Origin: Catenulispora pinisilvae
GTDB taxonomy: Bacteria > Actinomycetota > Actinomycetes > Streptomycetales > Catenulisporaceae
DNA length: 58,154 bases
Assembly (NCBI RefSeq): GCF_015356865.1
Contig: NZ_JAAFZA010000039.1
Location: forward strand, 1-58,154
Reading direction: 5' to 3'
Of the stretch, positions 23,322 through 31,899 are shown piece by piece. The notes under the pieces were generated by a model. The model searched no databases, was not told where the DNA came from, and saw only the letters and a program-made list of their open reading frames with translations. Within the stretch, counting starts at the first letter, position 1. Each line of letters begins with the position of its first letter. A program made the position numbers and the translations under genes.

Positions 23322-24581
23322 ATGAAGGCGGATCTGCGGCCGGTGCCGGATTCGACGCCCGCGGTCGGGCTGCTGCGGCCGAGCGACCGCGCGTCGATCC
23401 GGCGGGACAACCTCGGCGTGGTGCTGCGGCTGCTGCGCGACGCCGGGCCGCGCTCGCGGGTCCGGATCGCCGCCGACACCGGGCTGCCCAAGCCGACCAT
23501 CACCGGGCTGGTCGGTGAACTCGTGGCCCTGGGGTTGGCCTCGGAGGGGACGGTCGAGCGCGACGGATCCATCGGGCGTCCGGGGTTGTCAGTGCACTTA
23601 GACGGCCGCGACGTGTGCGGGGTCGGCGCGGAGATCAGCGCGGACTATGTCGGCGTGCTGGCGATGACGCTGCGCGGCGAGACGGTCTTCGAGCGGCGCG
23701 TGCCGGTCGCGGTCGCGGCCGCCGAGGTCGGATCAGTGCTCGACTTGCTCGCCGGCCTGATCACCGGATGCCTGGCCGACATCGCCGGCCGGGGCGTGCG
23801 ACCGGCCGGGATCACGCTGGCCGTGCCCGGAGTCGTCGACGTCGCGGCCGGGCGGGTGGACTACGCGGCGAACCTGGGCTGGCGGGACGTGGACGTCCTG
23901 GCGGCGGTCGGGCGGCGCCTGGGCCCGGACGTGCCGGAGCTGCGGCTGGAGAACGACGCGAAGCTCGCCGCGGTCGCCGAATACCTGGCGATCGACGACG
24001 CCGACGTCCACGACCTGCTCTACGTCACCGGCGAGACCGGCATCGGCGGCGGCATCATCAGCGGCGGGCAGCTACTGCGCGGCGCGGCCGGGTTCGCCGG
24101 CGAGATCGGGCACATGCCGCTGGATCCCGAGCGCCGGCCGTGCGCCTGCGGGCGGCTCGGCTGCTGGGAGACGATGGTCGGTCTCAGTGCCCTGCTCCGG
24201 CTGGCCGCCGACCCCGGCGATCCGGTCCACGACCCCACGGTGGACGTCGAGCAGCGCCTGGCCGTTCTGATGGCCCGCGCGCTGGCCGGCGACGAGCGGA
24301 CCCTGGCCGCCTTCGACCGGGTGGCGGCCGACCTGGGGCTGGGCATCGGCCTGCTGGCCGACGTCCTCAACCCGCGCGCCGTGATCCTCGGCGGCTACTT
24401 CACCCATGTCGGGGAGCTGATGCTGGACCGGATCCGCTCGGTGGTGCGCGAGCGGGTCATGGCCCCGGACGCCGGCGGCTGCCGGGTCGAGGTGTCCCGG
24501 CTCGGGTTCTCGGCACCGGCGCTGGGCGGTGCGCACTCGGCGTTGGAGCGGGTGTATCAGGATCCTGCCGCCAGGCCGTGA
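23322..24581 (+). CDS. ROK-family transcriptional regulator
   Basis: A 419-residue sugar-responsive repressor. Residues about 24-85 are a MarR-like HTH (RDNLGVVLRLLRDAGPRSRVRIAADTGLPKPTITGLVGEL). The rest is the ROK kinase-like domain with LAVPGVVD, LENDAKLAAVAEY, GETGIGGGIISGG and the zinc motif GEIGHMPLDP followed by CACGRLGCWE. RBS AAAGGGGCAGGGG. It is divergent from the secreted lectin/sialidase-like gene, so it probably represses that gene until a sugar is available. Confidence 0.92.
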   Translation: MKADLRPVPDSTPAVGLLRPSDRASIRRDNLGVVLRLLRDAGPRSRVRIAADTGLPKPTITGLVGELVALGLASEGTVERDGSIGRPGLSVHLDGRDVCGVGAEISADYVGVLAMTLRGETVFERRVPVAVAAAEVGSVLDLLAGLITGCLADIAGRGVRPAGITLAVPGVVDVAAGRVDYAANLGWRDVDVLAAVGRRLGPDVPELRLENDAKLAAVAEYLAIDDADVHDLLYVTGETGIGGGIISGGQLLRGAAGFAGEIGHMPLDPERRPCACGRLGCWETMVGLSALLRLAADPGDPVHDPTVDVEQRLAVLMARALAGDERTLAAFDRVAADLGLGIGLLADVLNPRAVILGGYFTHVGELMLDRIRSVVRERVMAPDAGGCRVEVSRLGFSAPALGGAHSALERVYQDPAARP

Positions 24582-24663
24582 TCGGGTCGGCTGCGACGCG
24601 GTGCGGGAGTCAGGCGGCCGAAATCCGATGGAGCGCCGCCGACTCCGGCACTAAGTTCGGCGG

Positions 24664-25185
24664 GTGCAAAGCGTCGATGTACTGTTCCTCCACGGATCGC
24701 CGGGCGCCGGAAAGACGACCCTGGCCCGGGCCGTCTCCGAAATCCTTCGGGCGGCCGGCCTGCCCCACGGAGTGATCGACCTGGACGAGATCTCCCTGGT
24801 GTTTCCGGGTCAAGATCATTCCTTCGCACGTGCGAACCTGAAGGCCATCTATCCCCATTACGCCGCGGTCCCCGGTCTCAGACTCCTGCTGTCCGGCGTC
24901 ATCGAGGACGAGAAGGAGCTGGCGCTCCTGCGCGAAGCCGTGCCCGGCGCGAACCTCGCCGTGTGCGAGCTGACCGCGCCGGAGGCGATCCTCAAGCAGC
25001 GGGTGACGGCGCGCGAGCCGAACGAGTTCTGGCAGGAAGGCCTGCGCCGCTGGGTCGACGTCTTCCACGCGCGGACCGACCTCGACAAGATCCGGGACTT
25101 CCTCGTCTCCACACACGACAGGTCGCAGGAGGACTCAGCTCGCGAGATCATCGAAAAGGCCGGTTGGCTGGCCCGGCGGCAATAG
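24664..25185 (+). CDS. Small P-loop kinase-like protein
   Basis: A 173-residue P-loop NTPase. Walker A is FLHGSPGAGKTTLA, followed by VIDLDEISLVFPG where Asp could act as substrate base. A lid-like segment has LKQRVTAREPNEFWQEGLRRW, and the end is AREIIEKAGWL. Size and order resemble adenylylsulfate or shikimate/gluconate-type kinases, but no family-specific substrate motif is clear. GTG start without a strong ribosome site. It stands alone, 82 bp after the ROK gene. Confidence 0.7.
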   Translation: MQSVDVLFLHGSPGAGKTTLARAVSEILRAAGLPHGVIDLDEISLVFPGQDHSFARANLKAIYPHYAAVPGLRLLLSGVIEDEKELALLREAVPGANLAVCELTAPEAILKQRVTAREPNEFWQEGLRRWVDVFHARTDLDKIRDFLVSTHDRSQEDSAREIIEKAGWLARRQ

Positions 25186-25190
25186 CCTCA

Positions 25191-25226
25191 GGTCGGCGTC
25201 GAGGTCAGCGTCGAGGTCAGCGGCGA
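25191..25226. repeat. Three 12-bp tandem units between convergent genes
   Basis: GGTCGGCGTCGA, GGTCAGCGTCGA and GGTCAGCGGCGA abut the stop codon of the minus-strand gene at 25227. Confidence 0.8.
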
Positions 25227-25610
25227 TCAGGGTTCCTCGTCGTCGTAGACCCAGCTCGTCATTCCGAGCAGACCGAACTCCTGCCGCAGTCTCCCAAGCG
25301 CCCACTCGGTACCGGCGACTGCTTCTTGGAAGACGCCGACCTCACACGGGTTGGGACTTCTGCGGAGTTCGCTGTCATCGCCCACGCGGGCTTTGAACAG
25401 TCCCCATTCGGTGATGAACAGGTCCATACACCGGTCGGACTCGCGCGCACAACCGGCCCAGATCGGCCGGGCCAGGGTCCCCTTGGTGCGCGCGAGGATG
25501 TGGTTGATCTCCTCGTCGGCCGCGATCATCCGGGCGGCGAGCGCACGGCTTTGACCGAGGATGTGCGGGCGGCCCAGGATCTCGACGACGACGCTCCTCA
25601 GCGAATTCAC
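25227..25610 (-). CDS. Hypothetical protein downstream of XRE regulator
   Basis: A 127-residue, mostly helical soluble protein, with conserved-looking tryptophan and cysteine positions (RPIWAGCARESDRCMDLFIT, EWALGRLRQEFGLLG). I do not recognise it. GTG start with GAGAGGAACCC. It begins 10 bp after the XRE stop on the same strand, so it is probably cotranscribed with that regulator. Confidence 0.6.
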   Translation of the reverse strand: MNSLRSVVVEILGRPHILGQSRALAARMIAADEEINHILARTKGTLARPIWAGCARESDRCMDLFITEWGLFKARVGDDSELRRSPNPCEVGVFQEAVAGTEWALGRLRQEFGLLGMTSWVYDDEEP

Positions 25611-25620
25611 CGGGTTCCTC

Positions 25621-26562
25621 TCAGTCCGTCAACGCACGACCGCACGGGCCAGGATAGAGGCGGGTGGGCTCGGCCGCCCGAGATGGCGTGGCCGCCCAGC
25701 TGGCGAGGAGCTTGAGCCGGTCTTCGGATGGGGTGCCGGGTTCGGCGGTGTAGGTGATCAGGTTGTGCACGGCTGGGCCGGACAGGGGTAGGTCCAGGGA
25801 CTGGAAGGTCAGTTCCAGCTGGCCGACATCGGGGTGCTGGAGCCGTTTGCTGCCGTCGTGGCGGATCAGGACGTCGTGCGCGGCCCATACGCTGCGGAAC
25901 TCGGGGCTGAGGGTGCACAGTTCGCCGACGAGTTCGCGTAGTGCCCGGTCGTGGGGCTCGCGCCCGGCTTCGGCGCGCAGCAGGGCGGCGGTGGCGTTGC
26001 CGGCGGCGTCCCAGTCGGCGAAGAAGTCCTGTGCGCCGGGGTCGAGGAAGATGTAGCGGGCGATGTTGGGGCGGCCGCGCTGGTCGGCGGTGGCGCTGTC
26101 GAACATCGGCGCGTGCAGGGCGCGGGCCAGGGCGTTGCTGGCGACGACGTCCGTGCGGCCGTCGCGGATGAACGCCGAGGACATCGTCATGGCGTCGAGC
26201 AGCCACTGGACCCGGGGCGGGACCTCGACGTCCCGGCGGCGCGAGGGCGTGCGGCTCTTGGGCCGCGATGACCGGGCCAGGTCGAACAGGTAGGTGCGTT
26301 CGTCGTCGTCCAGTCGCAGGGCGCGGGCGACCGCGGCCAGGACGTCTTCGGACACGCCGCCGATGTGGCCCTTCTCCAGCCGCGTGTACCACTCCGCGCT
26401 CACGCCGGCCAGGACGGCGACCTCCTCGCGCCGCAGCCCGGCGACCCGGCGGCGGGCGCTGGTCGGAAGACCGGCCTGCGCCGGGGTGATTCTGGCGCGC
26501 CGGCTGGCAAGGAAGTGCCGGATTTCGCCGCGGTTGCCGGGCTGCTGGTCCATGTCGTTCAC
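25621..26562 (-). CDS. XRE regulator with MmyB-like ligand domain
   Basis: A 313-residue regulator. Residues about 12-80 are an XRE HTH of the actinobacterial type (RRRVAGLRREEVAVLAGVSA, then WYTRLEKGHIGGVSEDVLAA). The rest is an MmyB-type PAS-like domain with QWLLDAMTMSSAFIRDGRTD, VVASNALARALHAPMF, PNIARYIFLDPGAQDFFADW, ELCTLSPEFRSVWAAHDV and a HPDVGQLELTFQSL strand. Such domains are thought to bind fatty-acid-like ligands. It is divergent from an aldo/keto reductase with an inverted repeat in the gap, a common regulator-oxidoreductase pairing. Confidence 0.92.
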   Translation of the reverse strand: MNDMDQQPGNRGEIRHFLASRRARITPAQAGLPTSARRRVAGLRREEVAVLAGVSAEWYTRLEKGHIGGVSEDVLAAVARALRLDDDERTYLFDLARSSRPKSRTPSRRRDVEVPPRVQWLLDAMTMSSAFIRDGRTDVVASNALARALHAPMFDSATADQRGRPNIARYIFLDPGAQDFFADWDAAGNATAALLRAEAGREPHDRALRELVGELCTLSPEFRSVWAAHDVLIRHDGSKRLQHPDVGQLELTFQSLDLPLSGPAVHNLITYTAEPGTPSEDRLKLLASWAATPSRAAEPTRLYPGPCGRALTD

Positions 26563-26585
26563 GGTAGTCGCTGATCACGGCGCGA

Positions 26586-26608
26586 GGGGGGTTGAGGTCA
26601 TACCCCCC
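26586..26608. promoter_or_regulatory. XRE operator candidate
   Basis: GGGGGGT-N9-ACCCCCC inverted repeat, 24 bp upstream of the XRE start in the divergent gap. Confidence 0.45.
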
Positions 26609-26696
26609 ATAAAGCGGACCTTCTCCGGTGGGTGCGATCGGGGTCTCCTGGGGATCTAACGTTGCGACACGATCCCGGTGAATGGAAGTAGGGAAC

Positions 26697-27650
26697 ATGA
26701 CGAGCAAGACGTTGACCGCGCCGGCGGTGGCGCTGGGCACGTGGGCCTGGGGAGACAGCGGCCAGGTGGGCGACGGCTATTTCGGCAGTCAGCTGACCGC
26801 GTCCGGACTGCGAGAGGTCGTCGACAAGGCGCAATCGAACGGGTTCACCCTGTGGGACACCGCGGCGGTGTACGGCATGGGCCACTCGGAGACGGTCCTC
26901 GCTCAGGCGCTGAGGGGCCACGCCCGCGGCGAGTACCAGCTCTCGACGAAGTTCACCCCGCAGATCGCGGGCGACGGCGACGACCCGGTCGCGGACATGC
27001 TGGAGCAGAGCCTGGACCGGCTGGGCACGGACTATGTGGATCTGTACTGGATCCACAACCCTGCCGACGTGGCCCGTTGGACGCCGCTTCTGATTCCGCT
27101 GCTACGTAGCGGCAGGATCAGGCATGTCGGCGTCTCGAACCACAATATGAAGGAGATCGCTCTTGCCGATCAGATCCTCGGCGAGGCCGGCTTCCGTGTC
27201 GAGGCGGTCCAGAACCACTACAGCCTCCTGTACCGGAGCTCTGAGCGCGCGGGCATTCTCGATCACTGCCGCGAGCACGACGTGCGGTTCTTCTCCTACA
27301 TGGTCCTCGAACAAGGGGCGCTGACCGGCAGGTACAGCCCGGCCCGTCCGCTGCCGGAGGGCAGCAGCCGGGCGGCCGTGTACAACGGCATCCTGCCCCA
27401 GCTACAGGCGCTGACGGACAGGATGGGAGCGATCGGCGAGGACCGAGGCGCCTCCGCCGCCGACGTCGCCACCGCCTGGGCCATCGCCAAGGGGACCACC
27501 CCGATCATCGGGGTCACGAAGGCCGGTTACATCGACGGGTTGGTCCGAGCTCACGGCATCGCGCTCACCGACGAGGAGATCGCGGAGTTGGAGGCGCTGG
27601 CGGACGCCGCGGACGTCGACACGCGCGGCAGCTGGGAGCACGACATGTAG
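26697..27650 (+). CDS. Aldo/keto reductase
   Basis: A 317-residue NADPH-dependent TIM-barrel reductase. The catalytic tetrad is visible: Asp and Tyr in LWDTAAVYGMGHSE, Lys in STKFTP and His in DLYWIHNP. The cofactor end is WAIAKGTTPIIGVTKAGYI. I chose ATG 26697 because GTAGGGAAC precedes it; the ATG at 26682 has no ribosome site. It is divergent from the XRE/MmyB regulator, the likely controller. It probably reduces aldehydes or ketones. Confidence 0.92.
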   Translation: MTSKTLTAPAVALGTWAWGDSGQVGDGYFGSQLTASGLREVVDKAQSNGFTLWDTAAVYGMGHSETVLAQALRGHARGEYQLSTKFTPQIAGDGDDPVADMLEQSLDRLGTDYVDLYWIHNPADVARWTPLLIPLLRSGRIRHVGVSNHNMKEIALADQILGEAGFRVEAVQNHYSLLYRSSERAGILDHCREHDVRFFSYMVLEQGALTGRYSPARPLPEGSSRAAVYNGILPQLQALTDRMGAIGEDRGASAADVATAWAIAKGTTPIIGVTKAGYIDGLVRAHGIALTDEEIAELEALADAADVDTRGSWEHDM

Positions 27651-28712
27651 CTAACCCGCGTGGCTCATCTCCTCGCGCACCGCGGCCGCGAACGCGTCGA
27701 TGTCCGCCTCCGTGGTGTCGAACGAGCACATCCAGCGCACCTCGCCGGTGTGCTCGTTCCAGGTGTAGAAGCGGAAGCGCTTCTGGAGGCGCTCGGTGAC
27801 GTCGCGCGGGAGGACCGCGAACACCGCGTTCGCCTGCACCCGCTGGGTGACGGTCACGCCCGGCACGTCGCGGACCGCCGTCGCGAGGCGCTGGGCCATC
27901 GCGTTGGCGTGCGAGGCGTTGCGCAGCCACAGGTCGCCGGAGAGCAGGGCCTCGAACTGGGCCGAGATGAAGCGCATCTTGGAGGCCAGCTGCATCGACA
28001 TCTTGCGCAGGTACTGCACGCCGTGCGCGGCGTCGGGGTTGAGCACGACCACGCATTCGCCCAGCATCAGGCCGTTCTTGGTGCCGCCGAAGCTCAGGAC
28101 GTCCACGCCGGCGTCGGTGGTGAACTCGCGGAACGGCCGGCCCAGGGTGGCGGCGGCGTTGGCCAGGCGCGAGCCGTCCAGGAACACCTTCATGCCGTGC
28201 TGGTGCGCGTGGTCGCAGATCGCCTTGATCTCCTCGGGGGTGTAGCAGGTCCCGAGTTCGGTGGACTGGGTGATGGCGACCACCAGCGGCTGCGCGCGGT
28301 GCTGGTCGCCCCAGCCCCAGGCGTGGGTGTCGATCAGCTCCGGGGTGAGCTTGCCGTCCGGGGTGTCCACGGTCAGCAGCTTCAGGCCGCCGATCTTCTC
28401 CGGGGCGCCGCACTCGTCGACGTTGATGTGCGCGGTGGCCGCGGTGATCACCGAGCCCCAGCGCTCGATCATCGAGTCCATCGCCACGACGTTGGCGCCG
28501 GTGCCGTTGAACACCGGGAAGGCCTCGGCGCGCGGGCCGAAGTGGCCCTGGAAGATCTCCTGGAGGTGCTCGGTGTAGACGTCCTCGCCGTAGGAGATCT
28601 GGTGACCGCCGTTGGCGACGGCGATCGCCTCCAGGATCTCCGGGTGGATCCCGGCGTAGTTGTCGCTGGCGAAGCCGCGGTAGTCCAAGTCGTGGCGACG
28701 GGTGATGGTCAC
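27651..28712 (-). CDS. Low-specificity threonine aldolase-like PLP enzyme
   Basis: A 353-residue fold-type I PLP enzyme that would cleave beta-hydroxy amino acids (threonine to glycine and acetaldehyde). Markers are FASDNYAGIHPEIL, NGTGANVVAM, an SRLANAAA strand and the PLP lysine in LSFGGTKNGLMLGE. GTG 28712 is preceded by AAGGA; the longer frame begins with a TTG lacking a ribosome site. It lies 29 bp after the SDR gene, the second of three same-strand genes with DUF6421 first, a grouping I recall from other actinomycetes. Confidence 0.88.
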   Translation of the reverse strand: MTITRRHDLDYRGFASDNYAGIHPEILEAIAVANGGHQISYGEDVYTEHLQEIFQGHFGPRAEAFPVFNGTGANVVAMDSMIERWGSVITAATAHINVDECGAPEKIGGLKLLTVDTPDGKLTPELIDTHAWGWGDQHRAQPLVVAITQSTELGTCYTPEEIKAICDHAHQHGMKVFLDGSRLANAAATLGRPFREFTTDAGVDVLSFGGTKNGLMLGECVVVLNPDAAHGVQYLRKMSMQLASKMRFISAQFEALLSGDLWLRNASHANAMAQRLATAVRDVPGVTVTQRVQANAVFAVLPRDVTERLQKRFRFYTWNEHTGEVRWMCSFDTTEADIDAFAAAVREEMSHAG

Positions 28713-28741
28713 GGGTGGTTCCTTATGAGTCAAAGACGGAT

Positions 28742-29455
28742 TCAGGGCGCGAGGCGGACGCGGGTGCCGTTGACCTCGGCGGCCGGCTGCGCGAACAGCT
28801 TCACGATCTCGGCGGCCAGGTCGTCCACGTGGGTGTAGCCGGGGAACTTGCCCTCCGGCTTGGCTTCCTTCATGGCGTCGGTCAGCAGCGCCTTGACCAC
28901 CAGCACCACCGCGGCCGCGTTGTCGCCGCCCTTCTTGAAGTTGTCGGCCAGCGCCAGGGTCCAGGCCTCGGCGGCGGCCTTGGCCGCGCCGTAGGCGGCG
29001 TTGCCGGCGGTCGGGGCGGAGGCCGCGGTCGCCGAGATCAGCACGAAGCGGCCGTCCCCGGCGGCGTCCAGGGCGTCGTGGAAGGCCAGCGAGGTGTGCT
29101 GCAGGGTCTGGACCAGCAGCTTGTGCAGCAGGTCCCAGTCCGCCAGCTTGGTCTCGCCGAAGCTCTTCGACCCGCGCCAGCCGCCGACCAGGTGGATCAC
29201 GCCGTCCACCCGGCCGTAGTCCTTCAGCACGCCCTCGGCGAACGCCTTGGTCGCCTCCGCGTCGAGCAGGTCCACCACGGCCGGGACGGCGCGGCCCGGT
29301 CCGACGGCGACCGCCGCGGCCCGCTCGGCGTTCTCGGTCGTGGTGTCGATGCCGATGACGGTCGCCCCGGCCGCGGTCAGGGCCCGCACCACGGCGCCGC
29401 CGGCCCCGCCGCCGGCGCCGGCCACCACGACCACGGACTGGTTGTTAAGGCTCAT
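28742..29455 (-). CDS. SDR-family oxidoreductase
   Basis: A 237-residue short-chain dehydrogenase with a modified cofactor loop AGAGGGAGGAVVR, IHLVGGW in place of NNAG, the serine in VLISATAA and the YGAAK active site. It ends with EVNGTRVRLAP. It is placed between DUF6421 and the threonine aldolase on one strand, so it probably acts in the same pathway. The atypical NNAG position suggests it belongs to a divergent SDR subgroup. Confidence 0.85.
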   Translation of the reverse strand: MSLNNQSVVVVAGAGGGAGGAVVRALTAAGATVIGIDTTTENAERAAAVAVGPGRAVPAVVDLLDAEATKAFAEGVLKDYGRVDGVIHLVGGWRGSKSFGETKLADWDLLHKLLVQTLQHTSLAFHDALDAAGDGRFVLISATAASAPTAGNAAYGAAKAAAEAWTLALADNFKKGGDNAAAVVLVVKALLTDAMKEAKPEGKFPGYTHVDDLAAEIVKLFAQPAAEVNGTRVRLAP

Positions 29456-29544
29456 GGTGCTGCTGTCTCCATTCGGACTTCCGCCTCGCGGATCAGTGTG
29501 CGGACAGGATATGGGGGCGGGCGCCGGGACGCCGGGGCGCCGAA

Positions 29545-31686
29545 TCAGGCCGTGACGCCCCGGGTCGCCTCGATCACCGGCTTCAGCTTCTTGTTCAGGG
29601 CCTCATAGAACATCGACAACGGGAACTCGTCCGGCAGCACCGCGTCGACCAGGCCCTTCGGCGGGCCGTCCAGCGGCAGTGCGGCCGCGCCCTGGGCCCA
29701 CACCGAGTTCGGGTTCGCGGCGACATATCCGGCGACCAGCTGGTAGGCGGCCATCCAGTGCGCGGGCTTGGGCCGGTCGATACCGTCCCGGTACAGCGTC
29801 TCCACCTCGGTGGCCAGCTCGATCACCGCGTCGGCGATCCGGGCCCAGTCCACGGCCAGCCGGTTGTCGGTCCAGTTGACCACGCCGTTGCGGTGCAGGT
29901 AGGCGAACAGCAGCTGACCGCCCAGGCCGTCGTAGTTGCGGACCCGGCCGCCGGTGATCGGGAAGCGGAAGATGCGGTCGAACAGGATCGTGTACTGGAC
30001 CAGGCGGGCGTGCGAGGCGCCGGCGCCGCCTTCGCGCTCCATCCGCACCGCGGCGCGGAACGTCGTCAGGTCGCAGCGCAGCTCTTCCAGCGAGTACAGG
30101 AAGAACGGCATCCGCTGCTTGATCATGAACGGGTCGAACGGCAGGTCGCCGTGGCTGTGCGTGCGGTCGTGGATCAGGTCCCAGAGCACGAACACCTCCT
30201 GCGTCAGCCGCTGGTCCTCCAGCAGCCGCGCGGCGTCCGGCGGCAGCGACATCTTCAGGGTGGCCGCGGCGGCCGAGGTGACCATCCGGAACCGCGCGGC
30301 CTCGCGGTCCTGCATGATCGCGCCCCAGGTGAAAACCGGGGTCTCCCGGACCGCGACGGTCTCCGGGAACAGCACCGCGCTGTTGGTGTCGTAGCCGGCG
30401 GTGAAGGCGTCGGCTGCGACGAACTCGATCGGCACGAACTGCGGGTTCGGGTACTTGTCCCGCTCCAGCTCGGCGATCCAGTCCGGCCACACCGTGCGGA
30501 TGATCAGCGCCTCGAAGTTGCGGTCCAGGTTGCCGTTCTGTGTGTACATCGGGAACACCACGAGGTGTTCGCGGCCGTCCTCGCGTTGCGCGGCCGGGTG
30601 GAACGCGCTCAGGGTGTCCAGGAAGTCCGGCACGCCGAAGCCGTCCTCGGCCCAGCGGCGCAGGTCCTTGCCGAAGGCGTCGAGGTAGTCGGCGTCGTGC
30701 GGGTACTCCGGCGCCAGGGACTGCACGGCGGCGCCGATCCGCTCGGCCAGGCGCTCGGCCTGCGCGCGGTCGTGACCGCCGGCCTCGAAGTCGATCGAGC
30801 CGTCCTTGGACTGCAACGGCCGCAGCTCCTCGATCGCCGCCTTCAGGTCGCCGAAGGCGGCCGAGGAGGCGACCGGGTGCGGCTCGGCGTCGGCCCCGGC
30901 GTGCTGCTTGGGCCGGCGCGAGGCCCAGGTGACGGCGTTGATCCAGAGCGCGCGGTGGTCGTAGTCGGCGATCGAGTCGTCGCCGAACATGTCGGAGTCG
31001 GCGAACACCGCGACCCGGCCCTTGCCGAACCGGACGCCGACGGCCAGCGGCCGGTCCGCGGGGTCGGCGGTGGGCGAGGAGTTCAGCAGCGGCAGGATGT
31101 CGGCGTCCTGGGCGGTGAACAGGGTGCCGGAGCGGTAGAAGCAGACCTCGGCGATACCGGCCAGCACGTCCTCCGGCTCGACCCGGCTCTCCGGCAGGGC
31201 GGCCCGCTCGGCCAGCACCCAGCGGGCGTTGCCGTGGTGCCGGCGCGCGGCGTCCTGCACCGTGAAGTGGTCCATGCCCACGCCGAACCGGCCGAGCAGC
31301 GCGGCCAGGTTCGAGCCGGTGTCCTGCTCGCTGTCGGCCAGCAGCACCAGACCGCCGCCGGCGGCCACGTAGGACTGCAGGACGTCCAGTTCGGCCGCGG
31401 CGAACACCGGGCTGCCGACGCCGGTGGTGCGCTCGCGGGCCGGATCGGCCGGGTGCGCGATCACCAGGACGTCAGAGCCGGCCAGGGCTTCGGGGGCGAA
31501 CAGGCCGTCGCGGAAGGCGTGGACCTCGTAGCCCCGGCCGCGCAGGAGATCGGCGGCATGCGTGTACCCGGCGTCGGCCGGATTCACGGGATTCATGGCC
31601 AGAGCCCTGGCCGGATCGATGGTCCAGGCCTCGCTGTGCGCCTCGTCGAACAAGACTCGCAGGATTCCCGTGTGCTGCTGCCGCAT
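29545..31686 (-). CDS. DUF6421-family protein with GATase-like N-terminus
   Basis: A 713-residue cytoplasmic protein. Residues 1-260 look like a Rossmann/GATase-like domain (VLFDEAHSEAWTI, DVLVIAHPADP, GGGLVLLADSEQ, GKGRVAVFADSDMFG). The rest is the uncharacterised DUF6421 region, including FPMYTQNGNLDRNFEALIIR. Near residues 485-520 is LWDLIHDRTHSHGD followed by YSLEELRCDL, a His-x3-His plus Glu arrangement that could bind zinc. RBS GAGGTGAC. It heads the run DUF6421-SDR-threonine aldolase. The biochemical role is unknown; linked amino-acid chemistry is an inference. Confidence 0.8.
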   Translation of the reverse strand: MRQQHTGILRVLFDEAHSEAWTIDPARALAMNPVNPADAGYTHAADLLRGRGYEVHAFRDGLFAPEALAGSDVLVIAHPADPARERTTGVGSPVFAAAELDVLQSYVAAGGGLVLLADSEQDTGSNLAALLGRFGVGMDHFTVQDAARRHHGNARWVLAERAALPESRVEPEDVLAGIAEVCFYRSGTLFTAQDADILPLLNSSPTADPADRPLAVGVRFGKGRVAVFADSDMFGDDSIADYDHRALWINAVTWASRRPKQHAGADAEPHPVASSAAFGDLKAAIEELRPLQSKDGSIDFEAGGHDRAQAERLAERIGAAVQSLAPEYPHDADYLDAFGKDLRRWAEDGFGVPDFLDTLSAFHPAAQREDGREHLVVFPMYTQNGNLDRNFEALIIRTVWPDWIAELERDKYPNPQFVPIEFVAADAFTAGYDTNSAVLFPETVAVRETPVFTWGAIMQDREAARFRMVTSAAAATLKMSLPPDAARLLEDQRLTQEVFVLWDLIHDRTHSHGDLPFDPFMIKQRMPFFLYSLEELRCDLTTFRAAVRMEREGGAGASHARLVQYTILFDRIFRFPITGGRVRNYDGLGGQLLFAYLHRNGVVNWTDNRLAVDWARIADAVIELATEVETLYRDGIDRPKPAHWMAAYQLVAGYVAANPNSVWAQGAAALPLDGPPKGLVDAVLPDEFPLSMFYEALNKKLKPVIEATRGVTA

Positions 31687-31711
31687 GTGTCACCTCGCCT
31701 GATCGTCGGAT

Positions 31712-31742
31712 GAGTAGTGGAAGAAATAGTGTACGACTACTC
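31712..31742. promoter_or_regulatory. Inverted repeat upstream of DUF6421
   Basis: GAGTAGT (31712-31718) and ACTACTC (31736-31742) flank 17 bp in an unusually AT-rich stretch with TACACT as a possible -10 on the minus strand. It is a likely promoter/operator. Confidence 0.45.
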
Positions 31743-31899
31743 TACCGATGAAAATCCTTCGGATTCAATCCTTGATCGCCGGATTACCTTGCGTTCGTCG
31801 CGGGTAACGGGGCCGCCCGGGTTCGGCGCCCGAGACGAGGGTGCCCCGGACCAGCAGTATGGTCCGGGGCACCCTCGCGGGCAGATCGTGAGCGGCCGA

